NCBI GenBank assembly: GCA_020091685.1
Contig: CM034598.1
Coordinates: forward strand, 14,641,088-14,705,087
From: Lutjanus erythropterus
Lineage: Eukaryota; Chordata; Actinopteri; Lutjaniformes; Lutjanidae
DNA length: 64,000 nucleotides
Reading direction: 5' to 3'
This document shows, piece after piece, positions 47,835 to 60,731 of this stretch. Within the stretch, counting starts at the first letter, position 1. Each line of letters begins with the position of its first letter. A program made the translations under genes and the position numbers. The notes beneath the pieces are model-generated. The model searched no databases, was not told the DNA's origin, and saw only the letters and a list, made by a program, of their open reading frames with translations.

Positions 47835-50306
47835 ATTAACATGCATTATTTAATATGTTGTTTTTTTTTTTCAAATAAGACACATTAGGGCTCACACAGT
47901 ACATATCAAATCGACACTTGGGTGCCAATTTGACATGTATTGTGATTCTTAAGTATTGTGATTCCATATTACTAATTCCTTCATTGGAATTTTTGTTTGC
48001 TTTTCCAACCCTGGCATGACAAAAAGTTAAATCGCACACTTCTAGTGACTGTCTATCATAATTCATGTATCCAAAAACACTGCACATCATGTTAGTCATC
48101 CTTTCCTAGTTTTACTTCAGCAGCATCATCGATACACTGCATATAACAATAGTAGATGAAATACCCTTTTTGAAGTTAATGGTTTAATTTAAAATAATAA
48201 TAGAAGATAATAATAGAAAATAAATAAAATAAGACAATAGGCCAAAATGAAAAATCCCCTGAAAACTGCACACAGCACAATTGTGAGCCTTTAATTAGCA
48301 TCCATCACAAATTAAACTTCAAAACTGTCCTTTCAAAACCCTGGACTTCACTGCATCTAAAAGTGGTGACTTAAAATGTATGATAGACTGAGACAATAGA
48401 TTTTTCTTTTGAAAAAAAAAAGAAATTGCTACATTTATGCTGCTAATTTCCATTGACAGTTCTTAATTATGTGATGTATGTCACGTCATGTCAAACGTGT
48501 GGTTAACATTATAGAACAGTCACAGTGTGGTGAGGCTTATAGACACCAGAGCTACCTGGTGAGGTTGAGGAAAAAAATCTGGTGTGAGTTACAATAAATA
48601 TGTTACATTTCATAAGTGACATCAATTATGAAAGGTAATTCAATTAACTTGAAACTTAAAATAACTCAACGTTGACGTTTTGCACGTGACATGTACCCCG
48701 GTCCCCAGGGTGAAAGTCCTGTGTTTGACCCATCCCTTCCTACGCGGTCTTTCTCACTTTTTATTATTCTATACACACGTAATAGAACATATTTCCCCTA
48801 TAAAAATAAAAAAGTAAAAAACCTAAAACAGTAAGTAACTGCATGGTGTCAACATCATTCCTATAATTATGAACATTTATGTGTTTTACAGCTCATTATT
48901 TATTTATTTTTTTGTTTTGAATTTGTCTATTTCTGTGTATTTTGTCTCAGTCATTGTTATATCTGTAAAGTCAATATTGTATTGTTTTGTTTTTGCACCT
49001 ATTAAACTAATTAAATAAACAAATAAATAAATAAATACAATTTCCATACCAGTATTTTGAATTTCATTTAAAATACACTTGATGAACAAGTATTTATAAT
49101 TGGAAACTTTTTGATGTATTTGTGCCCATTTCTGCTAGGAGGGAAAAAACGTGTGTCAATAAATACATATTTTTATTGCCTTTGGTGTTTTTTGTTGAAT
49201 AAATGAAGGTTTAAAACTTAACCCTGAGCCACTCTCTCACCTGCAGAAGCGTAGGAAAAGGAGTGAGGGCATGACAACAGAGGAAAGCGAGTGGTTTGAC
49301 AAAGTTAATTTGTTTTTCTGTGTTCATCGTTATCTCAGGGGATTTCCTGCATCTAAAATGAAATAAGCTGCCTTAAATTGCTTTGTTTTGATATGGAATT
49401 TCTTTGTGCGGTCGAACGGTTCTTGATTCTTCGTTCTCCAAACACTACCTGACCTCAGAGGCTACCTTAATATACAATTGTTCATTTAGCCTCCAAGAAT
49501 ATTGTATCCACCTGTGACCTCAGGCAGCTCCTGCAGTTTCCATTTCCTCAATCTGCAGTTCATCATGGAGTTGCCTGATCATAACCAGCACTTAATGATT
49601 CATGAACAGAGAAACTAATGGAGTACTTTACACGTTGTAATCGAATGAGGCCATTATGGTGAAACTAGCTGCTTACTGGGGGACTTTGATCAAAGAGGGA
49701 CTCGGGATATGATCATGAGATGTATCAGATGTGGCGAGATGGCACAGACTGACATCAAGCTTTTGGACGGAGGTCCACATTAGCATGTCTTTGAAAGAGG
49801 GGGAGCACGCTGGTACACATATACTCCCAGGACCCAGTGTCATAAAACTGATGAGATCTTTCCAAAAGCAGACTCTTCAACTTGGCAACAGCTTGGCAAA
49901 AGCAACCAAAAAAGCATGAGGAGGCTGAGATCACAATATGGAATATAATGAAAGAACACAAAGAAGAGAGGGAGGACTCAGTTTTATATTTGGTTGGTTG
50001 GTTTTGCAAGATACATAAGAGCTCAAAATGAGCACTCTCTTATGGTTGCTATGGTTAAGGTATGGTTACATTTAGACAATTAAACAAACCCACAACCTCC
50101 CGGCATTTTCTTTGTTTGTTTCTGTAGTAGTACATCACACGACTTCTGCATGTGCAGTGAAAAAACAGAAGGATCACTGCACCATTTCAACCTCCCTATG
50201 CTGTCATGTTTTTTGGGAGGAACATGCATAATTTGCACAAATAAGTTGCTTGTCAAAGAAAATGTTAACATGGGTCATCCTAATAGAAACAGCAATGATT
50301 AAAAAA
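47835..50306. other. No gene seen; AT-rich sequence with one dispersed repeat copy
   Basis: (AAAT)n lies at 49012-49037. The repeat at 48530-48762 is listed separately. Remaining frames are short and unremarkable. Confidence 0.5.
48530..48762 (+). repeat. Dispersed repeat, 'GGGTGAAAGTCCTGTGTT' family, copy 1
   Basis: Shares with 56625-56846 the order AACTTTAAA/AACTTAAAATAACT, GACGTTTTG or GAGTTTTGG, a CACG/CACCGGGGA block and GGGTGAAAGTYCTGTGTT. I recall it as a common fish repeat, usually preceded by 'TTTAGGCAACAAAACYACTT'. The class is not assigned. Confidence 0.55.
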
Positions 50307-50719
50307 ATTTGCTTTTATGCAGAGAGTTAGATGAGAAGGTCATCGCCAATCAAATGCCTGTAGAGTAGAAATGAAGCTCGTGGAAGCAGGCAGGTGCTAA
50401 ACATAAATGCATAAAAACAGTTAGCCCAGCACCTTGAAAGCTAACCTAACTTTCTAACTTAAAATATTTTGTTTTGTTTAATCCATTCAAAATGTCTTTT
50501 TTTTACATTCCAGGTTTTGTGTGGCTAAAAAGAACAAGGTATGATGTGTTGTTTATGAGCTTTAAAGGTGCTTGCACATGATTTTTGTACTTTTAAACAA
50601 AGCCAGGCTAGTTGTTTCCCTGCTAACAGTCTTTATGCTAATCTACTAGCTGCTGGTTGTAGTTTCACATTTAGCGGGTGAACATGGGGGTGGTATTAAT
50701 GTTGAACTATTCCTTTAAG
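50307..50719. repeat. Foldback-type dispersed repeat ending GAACTATTCCTTTAA
   Basis: The left part GCAGAGAGTTAGATGAGAAG and right part AACTATTCCTTTAA are known ends of a common teleost palindromic repeat. In this copy, GCTCGTGGAAGCAGGCAGG on the left is a worn mirror of the right-hand CTAGCTGCTGGTTGTAG. Mirrored CTTTATGCTAATCTACTAG and AAAAACAGTTAGCCCAGC also fit. No coding capacity. Confidence 0.6.
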
Positions 50720-52009
50720 AATTTCAGCAGCTCCCTCAAACTTTACTAGATTCTTATTTTAACCTGTTATTTCACTTTATTGCTCAAACATGTATACCTA
50801 TGATAGAAATACTCTCACAGGCGTGGGAAAAGGAACCATGTGGTTTGGATTAAAGCGCAGCAGACCTCGAGACGATCAGCAATTCACACTGCATCATCGA
50901 CCACATCCTGAGCACTACCACAGGTTGTGTGACGACTGCAGGAGGAGAGGAGAAGTGCAGGGATAAGAGTCACACTGACCCAACTTGGACTTGAGGCTGT
51001 GCCTGGCCAAAGTCCAGTCGAGAAAATGGAACTGAAAAAGTGGGACTCGGGTTGTCAAAGCGATGAGTAACAGAGACTGTTGTGCCCACATCTTACAGGG
51101 ACTTGCTCCACCACAACATCCCATCCAAGTGTTGCATTTGACAGACAGGATCAATTAAATAAACCTGTATATACAGTGAGTCACACATATATACACTCTG
51201 TCATTTAGTGTATCTGGTGTACTGACTCATGTCTTTAAACTGTGGAAAGAAGCACGTGCAAACAATCCAAACTTCACTCACTTGACATATATACCTCCAT
51301 ATATTTATTTTACAGACATTCCCCCCCCCCCACACACACACACACACGCACGCACACACACATAATGGACACTGATTCACCTCTCCCTGTCTCTCTGTCG
51401 CTGTCTCCTGCTCTGCTACATCTCTTAGCTTTGCACTCACTTCTTGGGTGCCAGCACTTGTTGGAAGGAAAGAAGTGTTGACAATTGTCTTCTCCTGCCT
51501 TGTCACCAAACAACTTTGTCACACTTCACTGCCAGCTTAATTCTCAGACATCCCTGTCAAGAAATGACATTTAATTTTCACACCTCTTCTCTCTGCTATT
51601 CTTTCTTTCATGAATTTTATTTTCGAGCACACCCCCAGTGCACTGGCTGTCTGGCAGTATCGATATCTCTGACAGTATGGGAGTCTTTAACTCAAATGAA
51701 CACTCCTACTATCTTTGTCTTTATTCCACTTCAATGTAGTATGACATAGGTAAGTCATCTTTAACATACAATGTCACCTCTACACTGCATATCAACTCTG
51801 TCACCTGGAAAATTATGTTTGTATACAACTATTATTTTCATAGTTGACTTGTGGTGACAACATAATTTCTGCTCGGATTATTTTCACAGACGTTACTTTG
51901 ACTAAATGAAACAGTACATTTATACAACACGCTGGAGTCGCAAGGAGGTGGATGGGTACGAATTGCAGGGCTGTAACATCAGAGAAAAGACGTTTGCGTC
52001 CACATTCCT
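50720..52009. other. No gene seen; unique sequence
   Basis: Several frames of about 100 codons on both strands (51201-51749) cross a C-run and CA microsatellite and show no domain. Confidence 0.45.
51320..51361. repeat. Poly(C)-(CA)n microsatellite
   Basis: Eleven C residues run into CA repeats with CG interruptions. Confidence 0.95.
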
Positions 52010-52168
52010 GCAACAAAAGCACTTTGATTAAGATTGAGAAATGTCTGGATTTTGGCTTGGTTTCAGCAACAAAAGCCCTTTGGTTTAGGTTAAGAATTAT
52101 CAGGATTCGGCTTGGTTTAGGCAATAAAAGCCCTTGGTTAAGGATAGGGAAAGATTGTGATTTCAGCT
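52010..52168. repeat. Three-unit minisatellite, ~56-bp unit
   Basis: Units at 52010-52065, 52066-52120 and 52121-52168 each start GCAAYAAAAGC and carry AAG-tt-AGAAa, GGAT and GGCTTGGTTT in order. The motif resembles the dispersed 'TTTAGGCAACAAAAC' fish repeat, suggesting local amplification of one copy. Confidence 0.8.
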
Positions 52169-52234
52169 AAATATTAAATAAATCTGGTGTCTCAAGTAAT
52201 TGCTTAACTTTTGAATAACACTGTCGTCACTATG

Positions 52235-54085
52235 CCTGGATACTACAGTGCAAGGTACCTATTTTGTCACAAAACAAATACAATATGTTTTCAGTGCAGA
52301 TTTCACCAGGCATGTTAATTAAAAGTACAAGAAGTCATTCTGGAGAAAGATAGTTGAGTGTTGTTGAGTCTCATTCTCAGGTCGTTCAATTGCCACACTT
52401 TGGATTGGTGGCTCAGCGATGATTAAGTGTTGCGTCTCATTTTGAACGTTTTGGGAATGAGATTCAACGATCATCTTAGCAACCTGTGACTGGCTAAAGT
52501 CTCCTGCCTACCTCAGCTTTAACAACATTTTGTCATTATGTTACAGTTTCTCTCATTCGCTTTGGCCAAATCCTCGATTAAGAATGACCTTTTTCAAAAC
52601 ATTATGTTCAGATCCCTGAACAATTAATTTGCTGTTCACAGCAGATCCGAATTTCTCTTTCATTCAAGCAAATTACATGCATTTTGGCACGTGTACAAAA
52701 GAGCAAGCACAATTGTCTACAATTTGCACAATAACCACTTGCACATGGTTCCCTGATCAAAACTGAGTTGATTGTCAGTGAAAATGTCACACACTTAACA
52801 ACTTCTAAAAATGCTTTCATTGATTGAGCCGTCACATGCAAATTATCCATTCAATTCAAAATATGTCAGACATACATGTATATTCCATAAATATCTATGA
52901 CAGGGAAGATTCTCTAAATGGGCGAATGGCCGACCAGGTGACAACAATGAACTAGGAATCACATGGAGGTTATTCTGTGGCAAACTGTATGTGACTTTAC
53001 TTGAAAAATCAAAGGTGAATTTTCTGCTCAGTTCACCCATGACAACACATTGCTACACAAGTAAATGCACTTAACATACCAATGTACATATCCTTTGTCT
53101 GTGTACTACAGTATTGTACAGTATGACCTGAATAATGCTGTAGTTACTACGAGTGGATAGTGCATTGCAAGATTGCCGAATTTGTCAGGAAACAAATGAA
53201 ATACGATATCAGTGAACATTTTACTGATATTCAAAATCAAGATTTTTATGACTTGTCAGGTACATTAATTAAAATTGCACAAAGTGAGTCTGGAGAAAGA
53301 TAGCTGAGTGTTGAGTCTCATTCCCAGGCTGTGATTCTAAAATATCCAAATTTTTTCCTGCCTGTGTACCTCAAAGATGGGTCACCTTTGTATTACTGGC
53401 TGCCACCTTTGTTGAAAATTGCAACACAAATACAAACACTTTAAGTTTTACACCACGATTAAAAAGATATACTAAGTTGGTCTCATGTAGTGCTCCTATT
53501 TGGATTGCTAATGTGTATTTATTTTATTTAACATACATATTTAAATAATAAATACATTTTTCAGTAGCTTGGGACCAAATAACTATAAATTAATACCAAA
53601 CATTATTAGACCTACTACACTGGACAAATAAGAGACATCTCTCTTTATCTGATTTTTTTTCTATTTTATATGATTATATTTTAATTAAATTCAGCATCTT
53701 TGACCCACCTACTGGTACATGGTTACTGGTCACATTGGAAAGTTTGTTTCCTTCACCATTCTTGATTGTTTTTAATCAAAAAATAGAGCCAAGAGAGTCA
53801 AATGTGCACATAAAGATTGCACAGTCTGCCACTGAGTGTTCTTAGGTTGAGTCATGCGTGTCATTTGTCACAATCTCTTGGTATAAAAATTAAATCCCTA
53901 TGGACATTTTTATCTGTCAAACTGTGTTTTGTCATTTATGCAACTGTGTACATTGTACATGTCACACATGTTCTGCAGCATTTGCCACCTTTGTCTCAAA
54001 AACATCCAGGGAAAAGCCTGGTCAGGTTTTGGGAATGTGACTCAACAATCAACTATCATAGCAACCGGCCAAAGTCTCCAATCAC
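52235..54085. repeat. Tandem dimer of an unnamed repeat
   Basis: Block A occurs at about 52235-52390 and again at 53130-53335, each ending TGGAGAAAGATAG-TGAGTGTT...GAGTCTCATTC-CAGG. Block B occurs at 52440-52520 and 54015-54085, with TTTTGGGAATG and AAAGTCTCC. Block C (52614-53127) lies between and recurs at 60051-60363 and 61363-61405. The second A and B are separated by ~650 bp of unrelated sequence, probably an insertion. No TIR or transposase is recognised. Confidence 0.65.
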
Positions 54086-56414
54086 GGGCCAGATTTTCTA
54101 AAGCCTGAGAACAGAGCCAACCAGAGGAGCAGAAGTCTCATTTTCTCTCAGACCACCTGAATTACTAATGCTTAAAGGTTATTATGAAACTTTTACACAA
54201 TGATGCCAAAAATAATCTGCCTACTCCAACATGTCCTCATTATGTTAATAGAAAACATAATTTGGTCTGCATTGTGTTTCTCTCAAAACTTGCTGTTGCA
54301 AACATGCAATTTCTGGCGGGGACGGAGATGGGGCTGCTGCATAGCTATAGTATATCATCTATCTATCATCTATACAACTACATCCATTTCTCTCTCTTTC
54401 CTCCTTGGTATATTATCACACTGAGTGAACCAATCACACATCAACTCCTTTGTCCTATTGGTATTGAAGTACATAAAAATCCTTTTTACTCTGATTGGCT
54501 TGAAAAGATAATATATTGGTGCTTTTCATGCAGTTTCTTTTATACTATAAATGAAACTTTACTCATGAAATTCTTTAAGAAATGTTTAAAATCTTTGATA
54601 TATATAAGATCGAATGGATACAGACAGACAGACAGACTTATTAAAAGCACATTTTGTGGCTGTTTCCCATGTTTGAAGGAGCATTTCTTTTTTAGTCCAG
54701 TAAATTAAAATGCTGCTCCACTTCTTAGTTTTCATAAGATTAGAGAGACTGCGTGTCCTAGTCTGTCGTTTTATCCTCCCCATTACATGTAGGATGAGGG
54801 CTTAACTTCCTAAGGGTTTCCATTTTAGCCAGGATCAATAGCCAAGTGCTCGTTGGCCGCAGTGACTTTGGTCCTCAGCGTTCAGTCTACAGAGTGAGTG
54901 GTGGTTTTAATCGTGCAGCCCACATGAGCAGAAAATAGAGATTAGAAGATCTGCACGCATCTACCTCAACTCCACTTCCTCCCCACAAGTTTGGGGCTGT
55001 TATGACAGGTCCTTTTCATGGTTTAAGTAGGTGACTGGAGGGAGCTGATCCAAATGGCCGAAACAGCCCCTGGTTCATTATCAAGAGGCCTAGAATTTGA
55101 GATTATAGGTGATTACACTCATCCATCCCCTTTTCTGCAAAAAAAAAAGAGAAATCTGTTTAATCCCCCTCTCTGGTGCAGCTTCGGAGGGCGCCCAGGG
55201 ACGGCTGGCATCCATCACAGGCCTAAAAAAAGCACAGAACATACGGAACCAGGAGGAGCCCTGGCCCTGGCTTGCAGGGAAGAAGGCCAGTTGGCCGGCG
55301 AACAAGAGGTGCTGGGTCTGATCGGGCAGAGGGAGACGCCACTTGGCCGCAGATCACAGCGGTCAGTGGGGACATCGTTGGCCTGCCGGCTCGGGTGTGG
55401 AGCTCTCATGGAAAATGGGAGGGTGGGGGAGCTGCGAGTTCAGTGTTGACCTTAGACTCTGAGCTGCAGTCACAACACAGCGAGCCTCTCCTTCCAACCA
55501 CGTCCTCGCCATCTCTGACAGCCTTGACTGACGGCTCTCAGAGCTCCGCTTGCTATACTCGCCTCCTCGTCTCGTTGTCTCGTCTCGCACACTTTCTGAT
55601 GGATTTTCAATGCCAACGCGATGATTTAGAATGAGGGTCACTTGCAGATAATCTGACACCCATTATGATTATCTTTTTTATGTGAATAATGTTTTCCACA
55701 GATTTAACAATAAAAGTGTTTGCACATTTCCCTGACCTGTTAGAGAAACCAACAGAGGGAATCCACCCACATCACAAGTTTCTGACTACACTGTTTGAAC
55801 AGTCTTTTGAATCCATGTATGGTTTTATGGAATGGGAGCCTGGTGAGCGGACTCCATTTAAAGTTTGAATTGATAGACCATATTGATCACCTAGAGAGTT
55901 TTGTTCTCATTAAATGCTGCCGCTTAGGTCAAGTTCACACAGAGCCCCTGTCTTCAGACTAACTCCATTTCAACAGCGCGTTGAGCTATTCACAGGGCAT
56001 TTTGTGAGCTGTGAGGCACAAATAACATGTTTTTTTTTTCTTTATCTTTGGACATTTAGCATTTATTTCTTCCTCCCCCAATTTCATAGACATCTGTAAG
56101 AAACAGAAATCACAAGCATATGAACAAACACAAGAGAGTGGTTTTAAAAATCATTGCAAGCTGTGCTGGGCGCCATCAATGAGGTTTTGATATGTTTTTA
56201 TGTTGTTTAAAAAGGAATAAATAAGGGTGTTAGACTTTGAAACCACTCAAGGTTTTATCATCTCCATCTTGTCTCTTTCTTGAATGTATTTGGACTTATG
56301 TTCGTCCTGGAATAGGATGCACAGCTGCTGAATTTAATCCATCAAACTTTTTTCTGTTTTTCTGTCACATAAGTGCTACTTTTGCCTGAAATGAATTAAG
56401 AAGAACCAATAAAT
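54086..56414. other. No confident gene; contains a G+C-richer stretch
   Basis: 54184-54708 is a 174-codon frame in AT-rich sequence with no domain recognised. 55054-55640 is richer in G+C, open in several frames on both strands (up to 131 codons) and repeat-free. It could be conserved noncoding DNA or an exon of unknown type; neither is supported by splice sites or family motifs. Confidence 0.4.
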
Positions 56415-56500
56415 CAGTGGTTCCCAACATTTTTGGTCTATAACAACTTAAAAGGAAGCACAGTCCACTTGCAACTCATAGAAGACTATTCTGTAAGAAT
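56415..56500 (+). mobile_element. hAT-like terminus CAGTGGTTCCCAAC, fragment
   Basis: CAGTGGTTCCCAACATTTTT is the classic start of Charlie-like hAT elements. The right end is not found and the fragment fades within ~80 bp. Confidence 0.55.
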
Positions 56501-56624
56501 TTTAACAACATCCTGACACCTAAACAACAGAATAGGTTGATTGCCAATGAATCCAAATAAAGGTATGTGATGTAAATCATGTGACGTTAAAAACACGTTA
56601 AGCATTGTGAAATGGCAGCAGTTT

Positions 56625-56846
56625 GGTTATATTTAGGCACCATCTACTTGGTTAGGAAGGAAAAGATTGATGGTCTGGATTAAAATAAGTATGTTGCATA
56701 TGTGACGGTAGTCAAGAGTGCAACAAAGGTTAAGTAACTTTAAACTCTAAATAACTAAACTTTTGAGTTTTGGTTTCACCGGGGAAAAGAACTGGAGTCT
56801 AACGGGTGAAAGTTCTGTGTTGAACACTGCAGTTTCCCTCTTTGTA
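56625..56846 (+). repeat. Dispersed repeat, 'GGGTGAAAGTCCTGTGTT' family, copy 2
   Basis: TTTAGGCACC, ACTTGGTTAGGAAGGAAAAG, TGGATTAAAATAAGT and GGGTGAAAGTTCTGTGTTG appear in family order. It is the fuller partner of 48530-48762 and is related to the minisatellite at 52010. Confidence 0.6.
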
Positions 56847-57424
56847 CTTCTCCAGTTATAATTACTACGGCCACTTAAATGTCAAAATGACTCGTAATAA
56901 GCTGTTTGTGTAGGTGACCTGTACGCCTGTTTTTCTAATGAAGATGGACTGTATGTGATTGGAACTCATTAATGTCCAGAATTATCAGTTTATCTATATT
57001 TTTTTCCCAACATGCAGCAGTCCACTAACGATGCATGGCATGACATCATGTGACTGGGGGATACACACCCACCGAAAAATAAGACTGTTGTTAAGTATTG
57101 ATATTGAGAAGTAATAGCAGTATCCATAAAATTCTAATGTGTGAGAAAACACCTAAGACTTTTTCTTCATTTAATATTAATTTTAAGCCTAAAGATGTAT
57201 AACTGTTCAGTATTTCACAAGAAAGAAGGAAAGATTAGAGAAAACCTGGTAAAAAAAAAATGGGTAACAGATTTTTCTTTCCTATTCCCTGAATTATTCA
57301 ACAACCCATCAGATTCATGGTGTAACTAGGGATACCTGAAAATGGGAAATGTATATTATTATTCAAATATTATAATTACATATTATTATATACTATTTTT
57401 TTTTTTTTCAATTTTCATTTTTTC

Positions 57425-57519
57425 AATCCGTCATTTGTCTTTTGTGTTTTAATATTGTGATAATGGACTTCTAGTGTGTTATTATCATACCTTGAGTTTT
57501 TGGTATTGTTAGATCCCTA
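57425..57519 (+). mobile_element. Miniature element right end, GTTAGATCCCTAG type
   Basis: GTTTTAATATTGTGATAATG, TTGAGTTTTTGGTATTGTTA and GATCCCTA parallel 34765-34834. No left end is found. Confidence 0.4.
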
Positions 57520-57558
57520 GCATGCACCTTTAAAGTTGGCTTGCAATCCAGTAAACAT

Positions 57559-57601
57559 GGAGAAGAAGAAGGAGAGGAGGAGGATAAAGAGGGAGAGGAA
57601 G
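57559..57601. repeat. Purine-rich GGA/GAA tract
   Basis: Nearly all purines on the plus strand, with GAAGAAGGAGAGGAGGAGG. Confidence 0.85.
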
Positions 57602-57619
57602 TGTGGGGAAAAAAGATAA

Positions 57620-60050
57620 AGAACAAACACAACCTGCTGTTGTTGTGCTCATGACGTCAAACTGCTGCATCCGAGTGGAGTCGCATCATGTAGACAAGAA
57701 AGCCAAACATGTTTAACCTTCAGGTGTGCATAACCACGAGGTATATGAACCTATTTTTAAAATACAAAATATGTGAAATTATTGGTTATCTTATCTTATC
57801 AGCCATGAAAAGCAGGTAATTATCAGATATCATATCAGTTCAGAGTTGTTTCCATGGAATAAGACCCTCACATAACATAGTATAATGTAAACAATATAAT
57901 GCAAAAGCATGAAAACTAAACACATGCTGCACTGTCAGACAATCTGCTTGGTTTGCAAACTTTGTCTGGTTGTGATGATGTGGTCATGACTAGAGACCTG
58001 CACAGTGGTCACAAGGGTAAAGCATTTCTATTCCACATGTACACTAGAGTGCCATGGGAATGGGTTATGTTGCATTCATGTTACGTTTGCTTGTGGCACA
58101 TCAGGAGAAAACCTGACATTCATTGTTTTCAATAGGAGAGCAACAGTAAATCCATAAAGCACCACCAACTGCTCTGCAGACAGAACTTGAAGCTGAATGC
58201 TCCCAGCCTTCACCTTCTACAGGAAGGCAGAATAAACAAGACAAAACAAATCTGACAAAATGGATGCAGCCAGATACGTCTGTGCAACAGCTCTCCTTGT
58301 CATGTTTTCCGATGAAGATAAAGCAGGGAATAGGCAGCAGCTCTCTTGATTTTGCCTTCGTTTCAGGTTTGAAGGAAAATATTTAGAAACAGATTTTTGG
58401 TTCTGCAGGGCATCTAATATCCAAATAATATCTAATCAAGTGAAACAAATTCATCCAATAGATTTTTGTTGTTGTATCAATCTGCATCAATGCTCAAACC
58501 GCTTGTTTGATTAACTCACATTTTCACAGGAATCAATGTCAAGACTCTTCACGCTGCTCTTACTACTGCTACAGACAGAAAGAGTTCAGCAAGGTTATTA
58601 ATGAAATGATTAGATGGATGACACTGTTTTGATGATTTATGACTGGTTAGTTTAACTGTGGCGTGCTTATGACCCAGTTACCAAGATGCGTGCAGCCTAC
58701 TGACCAAGACTTGCTCTGAAGAATTACTTAAAGATAACAAGGGACTTAATGATCCTCACTGATCTGCAGCACTGAAGACACAGATTAACATGCTGCTTGT
58801 CCTCACGTAATTGTCTTGTTATTCCAGCGTGGCAGCAGATGATCAAGAAACAGAGGTGACCGACTAAAGTCCCTTTGTACCTCGCCATCTCAAAACAACC
58901 TCACTCCTTTCCCCACCTGTCAGCGCAAAAGCAGAGTGAAAGTCAGGTAAGGACTCTCGCTGCACGGTGTCACAAACACGACGCAGACGAGGGCCAGACC
59001 ACACTGCTGGGAGGAGGAACAGCCCTCTGACCAAAAGCGGCGCTCATGATTCATTCATTACATCGTTAACAGTTTCCAGAGTGTCAACAGCTTGTCTTTG
59101 AAGTGATAATCTTAACATTGAGGGTGTCCTTGAATTTCTCCTCTCTATTAAAATGGTTAATGGGAAATGATTTCTATAATTCAGTAAGGAGGAGTTCCCT
59201 GAGTCTCCTGTTAGTTAAACCATGTCTAATAAATCTGTGGGGAAAAGACAGAAAATATGGGAAGCTCCTAGAAAGCTTCGGGCTGTTCTCTCTCAGTTTG
59301 CATTTCACATGTTGTCTCACTCTATATCCAAGGAACTTGTGTTTTGATGTTTATTTAAGTTAATAATCTACTGCAAGTAAAAGTGCTGTATGTGGTAGAC
59401 TATTTTTATCAACATGAAGTACACTGCATTGAGTATATATATTAGGATTTAGTTTTACATCTTCACTTTCTCTGCAGGAGAGCCACTACATCTTGGCTTT
59501 TTAAACTACATTTCACCAAAAAAGATTAACTTTGAGAAAAAATATGTTTTAACATTAATACTTTCCTGTCATCATTTTACACAGTCTTTATTTTTCCCTT
59601 TTGCTGCACCCAGTTGTCCTCAACCAGTTATCTTTTTGCACTGATGCCTTCCTCCAGCAAGCTATGGAAGCTGCAGGAGCATGATAGAGTAAAGAGAACT
59701 GATCCACTGGTGCTGGACAATATAAGAGAGATAGGAGAGACATAAGTGAGACATGATAGATGCAAACTGTCCTTCCAACAAAAAAACAACAGCGTCCGTC
59801 ATCTCAGTAAATGTCCGATACGGACATATGCTTACATTTAAGTGTCAAAACCCTCAAACATCCATAAGAGAATTACTGTCTGTTGAGCACAGAGAAGGAA
59901 ATAATATAACATCAGAGCAACAAAACGCTGGACTTCGACACAAAAGATTGCTGTCCACCTCAGTGGCAGTCAACATCACAGTTTTTCTCGTTTGCTTTGT
60001 CTCAATTCTTAAATGAGAATTATTTATTTAAAAAAAAAATAAGTACAAAT
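57620..60050. other. No gene seen; unique sequence
   Basis: Frames under 90 codons without domains. No repeat ends recognised. Confidence 0.5.
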
Positions 60051-60363
60051 CTCTGAACAATTAATTTATTGTTACACCTGATTTGATTTTCTCTTTTGTT
60101 CAAGCAACACAACACATACAGTTGTGAACAATGTGCACAATAACCACTTACACATGGCTCACTGATCACAACTGATGACTTGATTCTCAGTGAAATTATC
60201 AAACCCTCAGAACTTCTAAACATTCTTTCACTGTTTGAGCCATCATATCCAAAATGATCCATTCAATGATCAAAATCTGTCAGACATGCATGCATATTTA
60301 ATAAACATTTATTCCATGGAGTGTTTGTGATGTCTGCTAAATTGGAAAATGACCTACTGCTTG
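60051..60363. repeat. Third copy of block C of the unnamed repeat, interrupted
   Basis: Aligns with 52614-52930: CTGAACAATTAATTT-TTGTT, GTGCACAATAACCACTTACA, CACTGATTGAGCC or CACTGTTTGAGCC, and ATCTGTCAGACATGCATG. It stops where a hAT terminus begins; the next part of block C resumes at 61363-61405 (TTTTTCTGTGCACCACAGTA against 53096-53110). Confidence 0.75.
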
Positions 60364-60731
60364 GTCTGAGTACCGAATTTGGTACTTGTGAGGGTACCGA
60401 CCGAATTATGGAGGCATTAACAAGTACCAGTTCATGTTAAATCAATCACTGCCAAATTTTGATTCCTAGGAGCGCAGGGTGAGAAAGTATCTCAGTGTGT
60501 GAAGGAAAAAAAAAGAAAGAGAGCGAGCAGTGGTGGAGCGAGCAGCAGCTTGTTTAAGTCACAGAGAGGAGTGAGTGAGCAACCCAAAGGTGGTCGAAAG
60601 TGCGGTTTAACTTTTCAAAACTTGACATAGACAACACTCACTGCAGTGTTTGTAATGTGACATGCAAAGCTGGTGAGGGCAACACGCCTGACCAAACACA
60701 AAATACAACAACACAACAAGCTAAAGAGTAA
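60364..60731 (+). mobile_element. hAT transposon 5' part with decayed BED zinc finger
   Basis: Starts near GAGTACCGAATTTGGTACTT, a worn hAT-like terminus. A frame at 60597-60731 reads KVRFNFSKLDIDNTHCSVCN followed by VTCKAGEGNT, then drifts and stops. The FSK, C-x2-C and GNT positions match BED fingers at the N-terminus of hAT transposases, where the family usually continues S-N-L-x-x-H-L; here those residues are lost. The right limit may reach about 61360, where the interrupted host repeat resumes. Non-functional. Confidence 0.7.

Noticed and set aside
55054-55659. Overlapping frames of up to 131 codons on both strands
   Set aside because: Open in several frames at once because of composition; no consistent exon borders or domain. 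Kept only as a possible conserved noncoding stretch.
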